This document shows, piece after piece, positions 55,136 through 64,000 of a stretch of 64,000 nucleotides of DNA. Under the pieces are notes generated by a model. That model had not been told where the DNA came from and made no database searches. It saw only the letters and a program-made list of their open reading frames with translations. The stretch comes from Longicatena caecimuris (GTDB lineage Bacteria; Bacillota_I; Bacilli_A; Erysipelotrichales; Erysipelotrichaceae), in the NCBI RefSeq assembly GCF_004341945.1, contig NZ_SMBP01000005.1, positions 1 to 64,000 of the forward strand, in the 5' to 3' direction. Position 1 is the first letter of the stretch, and each line of letters begins with the position of its first letter. Both the position numbers and the translations under genes were made by a program.

Positions 55136-56531
55136 TTGCACTTCCTCCTTCCTTACCACCGACAATCATCGCACTTACTCGTAATGGTGGTTGTCCTACA
55201 TCAGTAGGAATAGAACCGCTGCTTGCCCCACACATACCAGGTGCACGTAATACATTTTTTCCTACCATATCTATTTTCATCAAGACATCAGCACCATTAC
55301 CAATCAAAGTAGCACCTTTCACCGGTTTACTGATTTTACCGTCTTTGATCAAATAGCCTTCACGTACTGAGAAGTTAAAATCTCCGGTACTTGGATCTAC
55401 ACTTCCTCCACCTAAGGATTTTGCATATAAGCCATAAGAAATACCTGCAATCATATCTTCTAACGTATCATTTCCCTCTGTAATAAAAGTATTTGACATA
55501 CGGGAAGTTGTTTCATATTTATAAGATTCTCGACGAGAACTGCTGGTACTTTCCATACCCATTCTGCGACCATTGAGTCTATCGATCATATAGCTTTTTA
55601 AAATACCATTTTCAATCAATACACGACGCTGTTGGAAGTTTCCTTCATCATCAATGTTTTCAGAACCCCATGCATTTGGTATCGTTCCATCATCGACTGC
55701 GGTAACACACTCACTTGCTATTTTCTGTCCTAATTTACCACAGAATACAGACTGACCTTTCGCAACTGCTGCAGCCTCTAAAGCATGTCCACACGCTTCA
55801 TGGAAAATAACGCCGCCAAAGCCGTTTTCAATCACGACAGGCATTGTGCCACTAGGACAATCATCGGCATAAAGCATCTGCATTGCTGCTCTAGCTGCTT
55901 CTTTCCCTGTTTCTTCCGGCAGTGCTTCTTCATAAAATTCCATGCCCTTGCTAGATCCTGGTGCACAGCTTCCGGTTTCATGCAAATCGCCGTCTTCTGC
56001 AATTACGGTAACTCCTAAACGGGTATGCACACGCGTATCTTGAATATAGCGCCCTTCGCTATTGGCAATTGCAACATGCTGTTCTTCATCCATTAAAAAT
56101 GACATGGCTTTTTGGATATGTGCATCATATGCCATGGCAGCATCATTAGCACGCTTCAGCAATGCAACTTTCTTTTCCATTGGAAATGTCTTTGGATATA
56201 ACGTAACCGGATGCGCATTCTCATAGGTTACTTCCTGCAGTTTGACATGTTCAATGACTTGTTGATCATCAATAGCGGCAGATAACTGCTTCGCTGTTTT
56301 TATCAAATTTTCTTCACTTAGATCATTGGTATACGCATATACCGATTCTAAACCATGATAGATACGCAAACCAATACCTCTGCGTACTCCACTGTTAACA
56401 TCTTCAACCTTTCCATTCAGCATGGAAATAGAATTACGATAATTTTTTTCTTCAAAGATTTCCGCAAAATCGCCTCCGGTTTTCAGAGCCGTTTCCAGAA
56501 CCTTTTCTAACACTTTTATTTCTAGCATCAT
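55128..56531 (-). CDS. tldD: TldD metalloprotease subunit
   Basis: A 467-residue active subunit of the TldD/E protease. The zinc motif HEACGHALEA lies in NGFGGVIFHEACGH; the downstream metal-binding Cys is in GMCGASSGSIPT. Other family parts are GIGLRIYHG and YMIDRLNGRRMGMES. The frame extends to 56594, but GAGGTGAAC precedes ATG 56531, with a second ATG at 56528 also possible. It is the first gene of the two-gene operon. Its substrate in this organism is unknown; no RiPP precursor is obvious nearby. Confidence 0.96.
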   Translation of the reverse strand: MMLEIKVLEKVLETALKTGGDFAEIFEEKNYRNSISMLNGKVEDVNSGVRRGIGLRIYHGLESVYAYTNDLSEENLIKTAKQLSAAIDDQQVIEHVKLQEVTYENAHPVTLYPKTFPMEKKVALLKRANDAAMAYDAHIQKAMSFLMDEEQHVAIANSEGRYIQDTRVHTRLGVTVIAEDGDLHETGSCAPGSSKGMEFYEEALPEETGKEAARAAMQMLYADDCPSGTMPVVIENGFGGVIFHEACGHALEAAAVAKGQSVFCGKLGQKIASECVTAVDDGTIPNAWGSENIDDEGNFQQRRVLIENGILKSYMIDRLNGRRMGMESTSSSRRESYKYETTSRMSNTFITEGNDTLEDMIAGISYGLYAKSLGGGSVDPSTGDFNFSVREGYLIKDGKISKPVKGATLIGNGADVLMKIDMVGKNVLRAPGMCGASSGSIPTDVGQPPLRVSAMIVGGKEGGSANE

Positions 56532-56633
56532 GTTCACCTCGTTATTCAGAATTATACTCTGAAACATTTCATTACGCAATGAAAAAGATTCCAAATATAA
56601 TGTAAAATATCAAGCACTTAACTATCTATGTAA

Positions 56634-56672
56634 CACAAAAAGGTGAAAGATCGGCATGCTCATCTCTCACAT
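56634..56672 (-). terminator. Terminator of the priA-PAP2-rsmB operon
   Basis: GTGAGAGAT and ATCTTTCAC arms on the minus strand pair over nine positions (one G-U), with a GCATGC-containing loop, then CTTTTTG. Confidence 0.8.
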
Positions 56673-56809
56673 TTTATGGTTTTTAAATCCTATTAATTGC
56701 GTAATCTATGCCAATTACGTATTATACGCATCTACAAAATCAGAAATAATCTTTTCTACCCTACCCACTTATCTTTGATTCTCATAATCTATCCCCCAAT
56801 TTTGCTTAA

Positions 56810-58057
56810 TTAAGCTTTCTTCTCCATCTTCGCCATATAAAAGCCATCACTGCCAAACTCAAAAGGAAATATAGTTCTCTGTGATACTAAGGTAAACTCC
56901 TCATGTTTCTTTAAGAACTTTTCCACCTGCTTCTCATTCTCTTTTTTATTTAAAGTACAGGTAGAATAAACAAGGATACCGCCTTGTTTCACCATTGTGC
57001 TTGCTTTTTCTAAAATAGCTGCTTGTAAAGGAATCAATGTATCCATATCCTCACTCTGCATATGATACTTGATATCGCTTTTTCTTGCTAAAACCCCATA
57101 GCCGCTGCAAGGTACATCACATAACACACGATCAAAACTAGCTTCCTGTAATCCTTGTAATTTCGTCGCATCCATGACAACAGGATGAATGCTATGCAGC
57201 TGTAAACGATCTGCACCTTGTTGAATTAGTTCCACACGATGTTCATGAATATCACCACAGATGATTTCTCCTTCATCCTGCATCAATTCCGCCATATGTG
57301 TAGACTTTGTCCCTGGGGCTGCACATACATCCAAGATGCGCTCCTTAGGCTGAGGATCTACAAAATAAGCAACCAGTTGACTGGCTTCATCCTGTATGGA
57401 CAACATACCATCTTCATACCAGGAAGTATGGGCTAAAGAGGTCCCTTGATAATATACAGAAGAAGCTAATTGTCCAACTGTAAATTGATTGTCCTGTGCT
57501 AGTAATTCTTCACGACTCATACGCATGAGATTCACTCTGGCGCACTGTTTACGCGTTTCCATATTACTTTCACAGATGGCGCGGCAAGTTTCCTCTCCGT
57601 ATTGCGCCTTCCACATTTTGATGAGCCAATCTGGATGTGAAGTTTTTATTGCCAACTTTTGTAGCACATCCTTTGGCAATTCTCTTTGCCCTCGCTGCAT
57701 GACCTTATGTAAAACGGCATTTACTAATGCTCCCTGTTTTTTACCACCATGTTTTTTGGCTATCTCTACAGCTTCATTGATGATGGCATATGCCGGCAGT
57801 TTATCCATATAAAACAACTGATATGCACTCATATCCAATAAGACTGCTGTTTCTTCTTTTGGTAATTTCTGTACCATATCTTCCCATTGATAGCGACATA
57901 AGCGATAGTTTTGTAAGGTTCCATATACAATAGTCGTGATGAGTCCTTTATCCTTATGTTCAGCCTTATCTAATTCTTTACGTAAATAAAGGTTACTATA
58001 GGTTTTATGGATACAGATCTGACAAAGCGCTGTGTAAGCAAACATTCTAGCATTCAT
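56810..58057 (-). CDS. rsmB: 16S rRNA cytosine-C5 methyltransferase RsmB
   Basis: A 415-residue enzyme methylating C967 (E. coli numbering) of 16S rRNA. The N-terminal NusB-like RNA-binding domain is followed by a Rossmann domain: LDVCAAPGTKSTHMAE, CDVPCSGYGVLARKSD (catalytic Cys region) and VYSTCTLNKKENEKQVE (second Cys). AAGGAGAG precedes ATG 58057; the start overlaps the PAP2 stop as ATGA. It is the last gene of the operon with priA. Confidence 0.96.
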   Translation of the reverse strand: MNARMFAYTALCQICIHKTYSNLYLRKELDKAEHKDKGLITTIVYGTLQNYRLCRYQWEDMVQKLPKEETAVLLDMSAYQLFYMDKLPAYAIINEAVEIAKKHGGKKQGALVNAVLHKVMQRGQRELPKDVLQKLAIKTSHPDWLIKMWKAQYGEETCRAICESNMETRKQCARVNLMRMSREELLAQDNQFTVGQLASSVYYQGTSLAHTSWYEDGMLSIQDEASQLVAYFVDPQPKERILDVCAAPGTKSTHMAELMQDEGEIICGDIHEHRVELIQQGADRLQLHSIHPVVMDATKLQGLQEASFDRVLCDVPCSGYGVLARKSDIKYHMQSEDMDTLIPLQAAILEKASTMVKQGGILVYSTCTLNKKENEKQVEKFLKKHEEFTLVSQRTIFPFEFGSDGFYMAKMEKKA

Positions 58058-58842
58058 AATACTTCTCTCCTTCGATAATATCTTCGATAAAACAAATACC
58101 AGCTATAGGTCATAAGAAAGCCGACAGCAGTATCACTTAAAAAATGAGCACCCATGGCCATACGTGAGATAGGCATGTATATAATTAACATCCAAATGAT
58201 GATCGTACGCACGATTGATGATTTTTCATAACGGTTTTTCCGCCACTCTAAGAAACACAGGATGCTAGTAAATCCGCTCGTATGACCACTAGGAAAAGAG
58301 CGATTTCCAGTAACACCTTGTGGGAGATACCATTTTATAAAATCCTGTGCATTTGTTAAATCACGATAGCGAATTCTGCCCCAAAAATGCTTTATGATGG
58401 TTGTACACGCTGCGGCACTTAACATCACACAAGTAAAAAAGATAAAGAAAGGTAGCCGCTGTTGCAACAAATGTTGATCCATTTGTGATAATAGAAGCAA
58501 TATTGTAAAAAGATAGAGAACTGCCAATATAAGAAGTATGCCATATAACCATAGAGCGTCTATGCGCATCCAGTAATGTAAGGCATCCTGTACGACGTAA
58601 ATAGAAGCAATCATAGCACAAAAAAGATATCTATATTTTCGTTTTACGAGATACAACATCGCAAAGGTTACGATGACCATAGATTGCAAAGGAATTAAAA
58701 TCAATCGTTCAAAGAAAACACCACTATAGGGCAATCGTCCATGCAAAGCATTGGTAATCTGATAATCATAAAAGCTGCCAATAAGCAATAATACAATTGC
58801 TATACCATAGGGCAACACTGTTTTTAAAAGTTCTTTTTTCAT
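58054..58842 (-). CDS. PAP2-family membrane phosphatase
   Basis: A 262-residue integral protein with about six helices. The acid-phosphatase triad is visible: KHFWGRIRYRD, RSFPSGHTSGF and SRMAMGAHFLSDTAVG with the catalytic histidines. It probably removes phosphate from a lipid such as undecaprenyl pyrophosphate or phosphatidate; substrate not set by sequence. It lies between priA (two-base gap) and rsmB (four-base overlap), and GGAGT precedes ATG 58842. Confidence 0.92.
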   Translation of the reverse strand: MKKELLKTVLPYGIAIVLLLIGSFYDYQITNALHGRLPYSGVFFERLILIPLQSMVIVTFAMLYLVKRKYRYLFCAMIASIYVVQDALHYWMRIDALWLYGILLILAVLYLFTILLLLSQMDQHLLQQRLPFFIFFTCVMLSAAACTTIIKHFWGRIRYRDLTNAQDFIKWYLPQGVTGNRSFPSGHTSGFTSILCFLEWRKNRYEKSSIVRTIIIWMLIIYMPISRMAMGAHFLSDTAVGFLMTYSWYLFYRRYYRRREVL

Positions 58843-58844
58843 AT

Positions 58845-61010
58845 TTACTCCAGTACCACCGGTGATACATCAATATCCAATCGTGTTCTAGCTTTTTTGG
58901 TTATATGGTTCTGATAGACATCCCATGCATAATGATTCAATAATGCTTGATCCTTTCCTTTTAAGAGGATCCGCATGCGATATTCGTCACGTAGCTTGTT
59001 TAAAGAAGCCGGGCCTAAAATCTTACCGTTTTCTTTCTTTTCTAAAATCTGCATGGCTGCTTTCACATCCTTTTCCACCATTTTTTTTGTTTTATGAGAA
59101 AAAACCAAAGACACCAAATAACGATACGGCGGATATCCGGCTAAGTGACGATAACGCATCTCATGCTTAAAAAACATCAGATAATCATGATGAAGGGCAC
59201 TTTGTATAGCATAGTGTTGCGTATCATATACTTGCAGGATGACTTTTCCTGCTTTATCACCACGCCCACTTCTGCCACTTGCCTGTTCTAATAAATCATA
59301 TGTCAGTTCTCCGCTGCGATAATCACTTCGATTCAGCATAGCATCGCCATTCACAATGCCAACCAATGTAACATTGTCAAAATCTAATCCTTTTGCAATC
59401 ATCTGCGTTCCTAAAAGAATATCTGCCTCATGATTCCCAAAGGATTTCAAAATGTCTTCATGGGCATGCTTTTTTCCGGTAGTATCTGCATCCATACGCA
59501 AAATACGAGCCTGTGGAAATTTGATCTGGACAAATTCTTCCAACTTTTGTGTACCTATACCTAAATACCGCCAACTGGCTTTACCACATGTAGGACAATA
59601 GGCAGGTACTGACATCGTGTGTCCACATGTATGACATTTTAGTACCTGTTCTTCTTTATGATACGACATTGCCACATCGCAATGGGGACACATTTGAACA
59701 AATCCACAGGAAATGCAGCGTAAGATTGGCGTATAACCACGGCGATTTAATAATAAAACAATCTGTTCTTTCTTTTGCAGACGCTCATAAATGGCATCCA
59801 ATAAGTCATTTGATAGTAAATAGCTTTCTGAATTACCGACAGCTTTGCGCATCTCTACCAATTGCATTTCAGGGAAACGGGCATTGATGCGTTTTGGCAT
59901 TTCTACTAGCTGATAAATACCTTTATGAGCTCTGGCATATGTTTCTAAAGACGGTGTTGCACTCGCCAACACGACTTTGGCATGATGATACTTTGCACGC
60001 CATACAGCGATATCACGGCAATGATAGCGTGGTGTTGCATCCTGTTTATAACTGGTATCATGCTCTTCATCTAAAATAATCAATCCCAAATGATCAAATG
60101 GCATAAAAATAGCACTGCGTGTACCAACGACAATTTGTACTTTATGCTCTTTTACCAATTGATACTGTTCATACTTTTCCTGAGCATTTAATGCGGAATG
60201 ATAAATAGCTACTGCTTTCCCAAAACGTGCTTTTACCCGTTGTACCATTTGGGGAGTCAATGCAATTTCAGGGACCAACAACACAACCTGTCGTCCTGTT
60301 TCTAACACTTTTTTGGCAAGTTGTAAAAAAACCTCGGTTTTCCCACTTCCTGTCACACCATGTAGTAAGGATACCACCTGGGTTGCATGTAAAAGCTTTT
60401 GCATAGCCTTTTTTTGATCCGGCTGTAATGTCTTTTCTTCATCCTGCTCACTTTCCAGCAAGCTTGCCTTTGCTTCTTGTTCATAGCTTTCGACAATACC
60501 ATATGCAATCAATTTTTTACCACAAGATTTAAACATTTGATAAAATGTGCTGCGCCGCATGCAGCCATGACGCTCAAGCTGTTCATAAGCAGCCTGTTGT
60601 TTTTCCGTTAATTTCTGTGTCGGCTCTTTGCAAATCCGTACCCATGTTTCCATTTTGATCTTGCCATGTGTTGAACTTGGTTTTAATTTTGCCGGCAGCA
60701 TACATTGAAAACATGCAATACGCGGAGCTATATATGTTTTCCCCATCCAGTCAGCCAAAGCAAACAGTTCTTCATTAATCAATGGTTCTGCATCTATAAT
60801 CTTTGTAATTTCTTTTATTTCATAAGGATATTTTGCAAGCGTTTGTTCATCTGCTTCTTCTACTTTACTGACAAATCCAATGATACTTGTCTTATGAAAA
60901 GGCACTTGAACACGGACACCACGTTTCACATTGGCATCGTAACAACGGTAAGTAAACGTATGGTCTAAATGTAATATTGGATGTTCTACAAATACATGTA
61001 CAAGCCTCAT
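58845..61010 (-). CDS. priA: Primosomal protein N' (helicase PriA)
   Basis: A 721-residue helicase that restarts stalled forks. The 3'-DNA-binding domain opens with HTFTYRCYDANVKRGVRVQVPF. Helicase motifs: GVTGSGKTEVFLQL, LILDEEHD, ASATPSLET and DILLGTQMIAKGLDF. A zinc-binding insert has CISCGFVQMCPHCD and CHTCGH...CPTCG pairs. GCGAGGCG precedes ATG 61010. The operon priA-PAP2-rsmB shares a promoter with a TATAAT at 61045-61040 and a poor -35 box. Confidence 0.97.
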   Translation of the reverse strand: MRLVHVFVEHPILHLDHTFTYRCYDANVKRGVRVQVPFHKTSIIGFVSKVEEADEQTLAKYPYEIKEITKIIDAEPLINEELFALADWMGKTYIAPRIACFQCMLPAKLKPSSTHGKIKMETWVRICKEPTQKLTEKQQAAYEQLERHGCMRRSTFYQMFKSCGKKLIAYGIVESYEQEAKASLLESEQDEEKTLQPDQKKAMQKLLHATQVVSLLHGVTGSGKTEVFLQLAKKVLETGRQVVLLVPEIALTPQMVQRVKARFGKAVAIYHSALNAQEKYEQYQLVKEHKVQIVVGTRSAIFMPFDHLGLIILDEEHDTSYKQDATPRYHCRDIAVWRAKYHHAKVVLASATPSLETYARAHKGIYQLVEMPKRINARFPEMQLVEMRKAVGNSESYLLSNDLLDAIYERLQKKEQIVLLLNRRGYTPILRCISCGFVQMCPHCDVAMSYHKEEQVLKCHTCGHTMSVPAYCPTCGKASWRYLGIGTQKLEEFVQIKFPQARILRMDADTTGKKHAHEDILKSFGNHEADILLGTQMIAKGLDFDNVTLVGIVNGDAMLNRSDYRSGELTYDLLEQASGRSGRGDKAGKVILQVYDTQHYAIQSALHHDYLMFFKHEMRYRHLAGYPPYRYLVSLVFSHKTKKMVEKDVKAAMQILEKKENGKILGPASLNKLRDEYRMRILLKGKDQALLNHYAWDVYQNHITKKARTRLDIDVSPVVLE

Positions 61011-61187
61011 CAGTTTCGCCTCGCTTTTTTTATGTAGGTATTATATCATGTTTTCTTCTTTCTTTTCTTATCCTTTTACTTATCTTTTACCATTCTTTCC
61101 GTTGAAACACTCGACGTTTGCTTTTTCCTATCCCACATGATTACTTATATGCTATAATAACCATACGTAACTGCTAATTCAGATTGT

Positions 61188-61658
61188 ATGGAGATGAGTA
61201 TATTGATACGATTACAAACGATTAATGAAGCCAATTATGAAAGATGTCTAGCTTTAAAAGCAACTGTCGCAAATACGAATTTTGTTGACACGGTAACATA
61301 TTCATTGGCAGAAGCATATGTTTTTTATCATGATATGAAACCATTCGCCATTTATGAGGATGATACAATGATTGGCTTTGTTTCTATGTATGTAGGTGAA
61401 AAAAACTATCAAATTATTAATTTCTTTATTGATGATGCTTACCAGAAGCAAGGATTTGGTATAAAAGCGGCGAAAGTCTGCATTCATTTCTTACAAAAAG
61501 AATATAATGCAGCAAGAGTTTCTTGTCCGGTAGATCTTCATAACAAGGATGCGCAAGCCTTTTGGAAAAAATTAGGCTTTCAATTCTCAGACACGGTAGA
61601 AAATGGGTATGTTTTTATGCGGTTTATGATACCCGAAGATAAAAATTCCAGCTTTTAG
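61188..61658 (+). CDS. GNAT-family acetyltransferase
   Basis: A 156-residue GNAT protein, similar to spermidine/diamine-type acetyltransferases. MIGFVSMYVG and FFIDDAYQKQGFGIKAAKVCIHFL hold the acetyl-CoA loop QKQGFG; KDAQAFWKKLGFQF closes the fold. The start is unsure: ATG 61188 and 61194 overlap the GGAG, and TTG 61203 lies about nine bases after it. It is followed 26 bases later by the DUF975 gene on the same strand, so the two may be one operon. Confidence 0.88.
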   Translation: MEMSILIRLQTINEANYERCLALKATVANTNFVDTVTYSLAEAYVFYHDMKPFAIYEDDTMIGFVSMYVGEKNYQIINFFIDDAYQKQGFGIKAAKVCIHFLQKEYNAARVSCPVDLHNKDAQAFWKKLGFQFSDTVENGYVFMRFMIPEDKNSSF

Positions 61659-61684
61659 CTAATATATAGAGAAAGGGTGATGTT

Positions 61685-62440
61685 ATGTTTTCACGAAAAG
61701 AATTAAAAGACCGCTGTAAGGCAGTCATGCAGCGCAGCTATTGGAGGATGTTTCTCGTTTCCTTTATCGCCATGTTATTATGTGGCAGTATCAGTGATTC
61801 TATTGCCAATCAGGCACATCATGTATCCGATTATAAGGATGGTATCACATTGGGTGTTGGATCTTTAACTTATACTTTCCATGATGCGACGATCTTTGAT
61901 ACCATTTGGCTAAACAACTTTTTGGGCTTTGCATTTTTAATTGTTTTTATTATTGGCATTATAGGTATTCTGTACGGTATCTTTATCGCCAATCCTTTAC
62001 GTTGCGGTGTCAATCGCTTTTTTCTTCAAAATATACAGGAAGCGCAAAGTATCGCCGTTATCTTTTCAATTTTTTCGGATAATTATCTCAATGTCGTAAA
62101 GATTATGCTGTTAAAAAATATCAAAATCTTCTTATGGACCTTGTTATTTGTTATCCCTGGCATCATAAAATCCTATGAATATCAGATGATTCCATATCTG
62201 TTGGCAGAAGATCCGTCAATGAGCAGTGAAGAAGCCTTTGCGCGCTCCCGTCATATGACAATGCATCATAAATTCGATATGTTTGTACTTGATCTATCCT
62301 TTATCGGTTGGCGTATTCTAGGCAATTTATTGATTATCGGTAATTGGTTTGTCAATCCCTATTATGAAGGCGTATTAGCTGAATTATATCTGGACCTACA
62401 GTTACGTAATGGATATGACAGTACTCATGATTTTTATTAA
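61685..62440 (+). CDS. DUF975 family membrane protein
   Basis: A 251-residue integral protein with about five helices, beginning MFSRKELKDRCKAVMQRSYW, a DUF975 start. The family features are IFIANPLRCGVNRFF near the middle, IPGIIKSYEYQMIPYLLAEDP, and the EEAFARSRHMTMHHKFDMF motif. Function is unknown. AGAAAGGGTGATGTT precedes the ATG. Its tail ends before a shared terminator. Confidence 0.9.
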   Translation: MFSRKELKDRCKAVMQRSYWRMFLVSFIAMLLCGSISDSIANQAHHVSDYKDGITLGVGSLTYTFHDATIFDTIWLNNFLGFAFLIVFIIGIIGILYGIFIANPLRCGVNRFFLQNIQEAQSIAVIFSIFSDNYLNVVKIMLLKNIKIFLWTLLFVIPGIIKSYEYQMIPYLLAEDPSMSSEEAFARSRHMTMHHKFDMFVLDLSFIGWRILGNLLIIGNWFVNPYYEGVLAELYLDLQLRNGYDSTHDFY

Positions 62441-62479
62441 GTAACGATAATTTCCAGCTATTTTAAGACATCCAGATTG

Positions 62480-62513
62480 AAAAAGGTGCGTGATTTCTCA
62501 CGCACCTATTTTA
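62480..62513. terminator. Bidirectional terminator
   Basis: AGGTGCGTGA-TTTC-TCACGCACCT with A- and T-runs on both sides ends the DUF975 gene (plus) and the HMA gene (minus), whose stop codon (62506-62508) lies in its right arm. Confidence 0.92.
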
Positions 62514-62712
62514 CTTCATAGCCAACTTCTTCAATGGTTTCATTAATATTTTCTTCTTTAACCTTCGTTTCATCAAAGGTAATGACTGCCTGATTGTTCT
62601 TTGCGCTTGCTTCACAGCTCGTCACTCCATCTAGTGCCATAACAGCATTTTGAACACGTGTTTCACAATGTTGGCACATCATACCTTCAATCGTTATTGT
62701 TATTGTTTTCAT
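62506..62712 (-). CDS. Heavy-metal-associated (CopZ-like) protein
   Basis: A 68-residue ferredoxin-fold HMA protein starting MKTITITIEGMMCQHC. The CxxC (CQHC) binds Cu(I) or a similar soft metal; FDETKVKEENINETIEEVGYEV is the usual end. Several ATGs in a row precede it; GGAG eight bases before ATG 62712 selects the last. No CopA-type ATPase or CsoR repressor lies in the window, so this is an orphan chaperone here. Confidence 0.9.
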   Translation of the reverse strand: MKTITITIEGMMCQHCETRVQNAVMALDGVTSCEASAKNNQAVITFDETKVKEENINETIEEVGYEVK

Positions 62713-62755
62713 CATCATCACTCCTCATCTATAGTGTAGCACAAGTTCTTATCAT

Positions 62756-63043
62756 TTACTGTTTTTTTGCCTTAGGATCGCGCTCTTGCAATTTCACATG
62801 CACAGAATCTGAAGGCTGTTTGTTGATTATTGCACGAATATCTTTGCGTAACCCTAAAATATGACAAGGGGTCTTCATCTTAACTAAACTGCCATCATAA
62901 GGTACATCATCAAACCATGCATGAACATAAACACGTCCTTTGCCAAATTCTTTTTTCACATCAAAGGGAATCTCGACATACGCTCCATCTATATCTTCCA
63001 CTTTTTTGATAATGGCATCAAATTCATAGATTTTTTCCTTCAT
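62756..63043 (-). CDS. DUF1905 family protein
   Basis: A 95-residue beta-rich protein: [32 protein letters not shown] and [14 protein letters not shown] match DUF1905. Function is unknown. The start MKEKIYEF (ATG 63043) sits behind AGGTGAAACAT; the GTG at 63052 is less likely. It lies between the HMA gene and the nucleotidyltransferase gene, 39 bases downstream of the latter on the same strand. Confidence 0.88.
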   Translation of the reverse strand: MKEKIYEFDAIIKKVEDIDGAYVEIPFDVKKEFGKGRVYVHAWFDDVPYDGSLVKMKTPCHILGLRKDIRAIINKQPSDSVHVKLQERDPKAKKQ

Positions 63044-63082
63044 ATGTTTCACCTAGTAACAATATGCCACATAAAAACTTTA

Positions 63083-63991
63083 CTATACATTATAGATTGG
63101 ATCAATTTGTTTCAATTCTTTAAATGTATCTATTTCCACAATATCTTCCTGATGAACCGGTTTTACCATAACCTTATGATGATGCAGACATTCCGCTAAA
63201 GCCACCTCATCCCAATATTTTTCTTTACCTCCCGGCATTCTAAATACGGTTTCAATATCCTCAGCCATCGTTTTGCCATCTTCCTTATTCCAATAAGAAA
63301 TACCGACCATCTGATGACAATCTTTCCCCCCGACACCCAATTTGGTTATATATCCTTTTTTCGTATGAAAACACCAATCATCGGTAACATCTACTTTAAT
63401 CCCACAGTAATTGGTCGCATATTCATATTTGCGGATAATTTCCGGATTGTATAATAGCAAATCACTTTCCAACACATATGCACCTTCCATCATATCCTTG
63501 ATCAGATACGCACTGGAGATATTATTGGTCTCATTATACAATGGATTTTCAATAAATTTAATTTTCGGATATTTATGCAGCAAGACATCAAACTGCTCAC
63601 CTAAATAACCTCGTACGATTGTGATATCCTCAATACCGGCTGCGACGACCGCATCCAATAAGGTTTCAATGATGCGTTTCCCATGAACAAGTACTAATGG
63701 TTTTGGTGTATTTAAAGTGATAGGCACCATACGAGAGCCAAAGCCGGCAGCTAAGAAGATAGCTTTTTTCACCCGGTAAGGTTCTAAGGTTTCATAGCCT
63801 TTCAATGTCACATCATACACTGAATTGCGAATACTGCGCAGCATTTCACTTTCCAATAGCTCTGCCAGTGTTTTATTAACAACACCCAGTGATACATCTA
63901 ACTGTTTTGCCAATGCTCGCTGTGTGATCTTTGTGTTTTGATGACGTTCTATGTAGACAAGTAATTCAAATTGATTTAATGTTAGCGTCAT
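63083..63991 (-). CDS. Winged-helix/nucleotidyltransferase fusion, LicC-like
   Basis: A 302-residue protein. Residues 1-70 form a MarR-like winged helix (ITQRALAKQLDVSLGVVNKTLAEL). From about 75 a nucleotidyltransferase follows: KKAIFLAAGFGSRMVPIT (nucleotide loop), TPKPLVLVHGKRIIETLLD, ENPLYNETNNISSAYLI and ESDLLL with the metal-binding Asp. This form is known for LicC-like phosphocholine cytidylyltransferases and sugar-phosphate nucleotidyltransferases; the HTH may bind DNA or be a dimer part. Complete, with ATG 63991 near the window end; any upstream operon partner is outside. Confidence 0.85.
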   Translation of the reverse strand: MTLTLNQFELLVYIERHQNTKITQRALAKQLDVSLGVVNKTLAELLESEMLRSIRNSVYDVTLKGYETLEPYRVKKAIFLAAGFGSRMVPITLNTPKPLVLVHGKRIIETLLDAVVAAGIEDITIVRGYLGEQFDVLLHKYPKIKFIENPLYNETNNISSAYLIKDMMEGAYVLESDLLLYNPEIIRKYEYATNYCGIKVDVTDDWCFHTKKGYITKLGVGGKDCHQMVGISYWNKEDGKTMAEDIETVFRMPGGKEKYWDEVALAECLHHHKVMVKPVHQEDIVEIDTFKELKQIDPIYNV

Positions 63992-64000
63992 AATTCCGTT

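Overview
The window looks like chromosome of a low-GC Gram-positive anaerobe, most probably a gut Erysipelotrichia/Erysipelotrichaceae-type Bacillota. This rests on A+T-rich sequence with strong AGGAGG ribosome sites, a pyrophosphate-dependent phosphofructokinase, FeoAB, HrcA-type CIRCE operators, an FtsA-FtsZ pair and the Firmicute order rlmN-prpC-prkC-rsgA-rpe-thiN beside rpmB. The assignment is inference; there is no rRNA, tRNA or CRISPR array in the window.

Layout. 1-940: 3' part of an IS110-type transposase gene. 949-4337: gamma carbonic anhydrase and the feoA-feoB ferrous iron operon. 4664-7163: a J-domain protein, a DUF5685 protein with squalene-synthase-like Asp motifs, and a tyrosine/lipid phosphatase. 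7421-12160: clpB under two CIRCE elements, then PPi-phosphofructokinase. 12450-15054: a redox cluster (flavodoxin, iron alcohol dehydrogenase, cyclophilin-like protein, flavin reductase) whose first two genes carry frameshifts. 15342-23341: an accessory stretch with a DUF3737 beta-helix protein, a LysR regulator, orphan genes and a large DUF262/DUF1524/DUF4268 protein resembling GmrSD type IV restriction enzymes.

23474-35738: rlmD, a HAD phosphatase, htpG (again with two CIRCE-like sites), proBA, a Na/Ca exchanger, rnc, recG, an acetyltransferase and a radical SAM/SPASM protein. 35975-45182: a P-type Ca2+ ATPase, the ftsA-ftsZ-orf operon, and a secreted pair (a glucosaminidase ending in a dockerin and a membrane-anchored Ig/cadherin-like protein). 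45339-53562: rpmB, a nucleoside kinase, and the rlmN-prpC-prkC-rsgA-rpe-thiN operon that joins cell-wall-sensing phosphorylation to ribosome maturation. 53762-61010: tldD-pmbA protease pair and the priA-PAP2-rsmB operon. 61188-63991: small genes (acetyltransferase, DUF975 membrane protein, copper-chaperone-like HMA protein, DUF1905 protein) and a winged-helix/LicC-type nucleotidyltransferase.

Most genes are housekeeping and well preserved. The least explained parts are the J-domain/DUF5685 pair, the 15-23 kb accessory stretch, the dockerin/Ig pair, the divergent FtsA with its overlapping unknown downstream gene, and a hairpin family found after clpB and after the Ca2+ ATPase.
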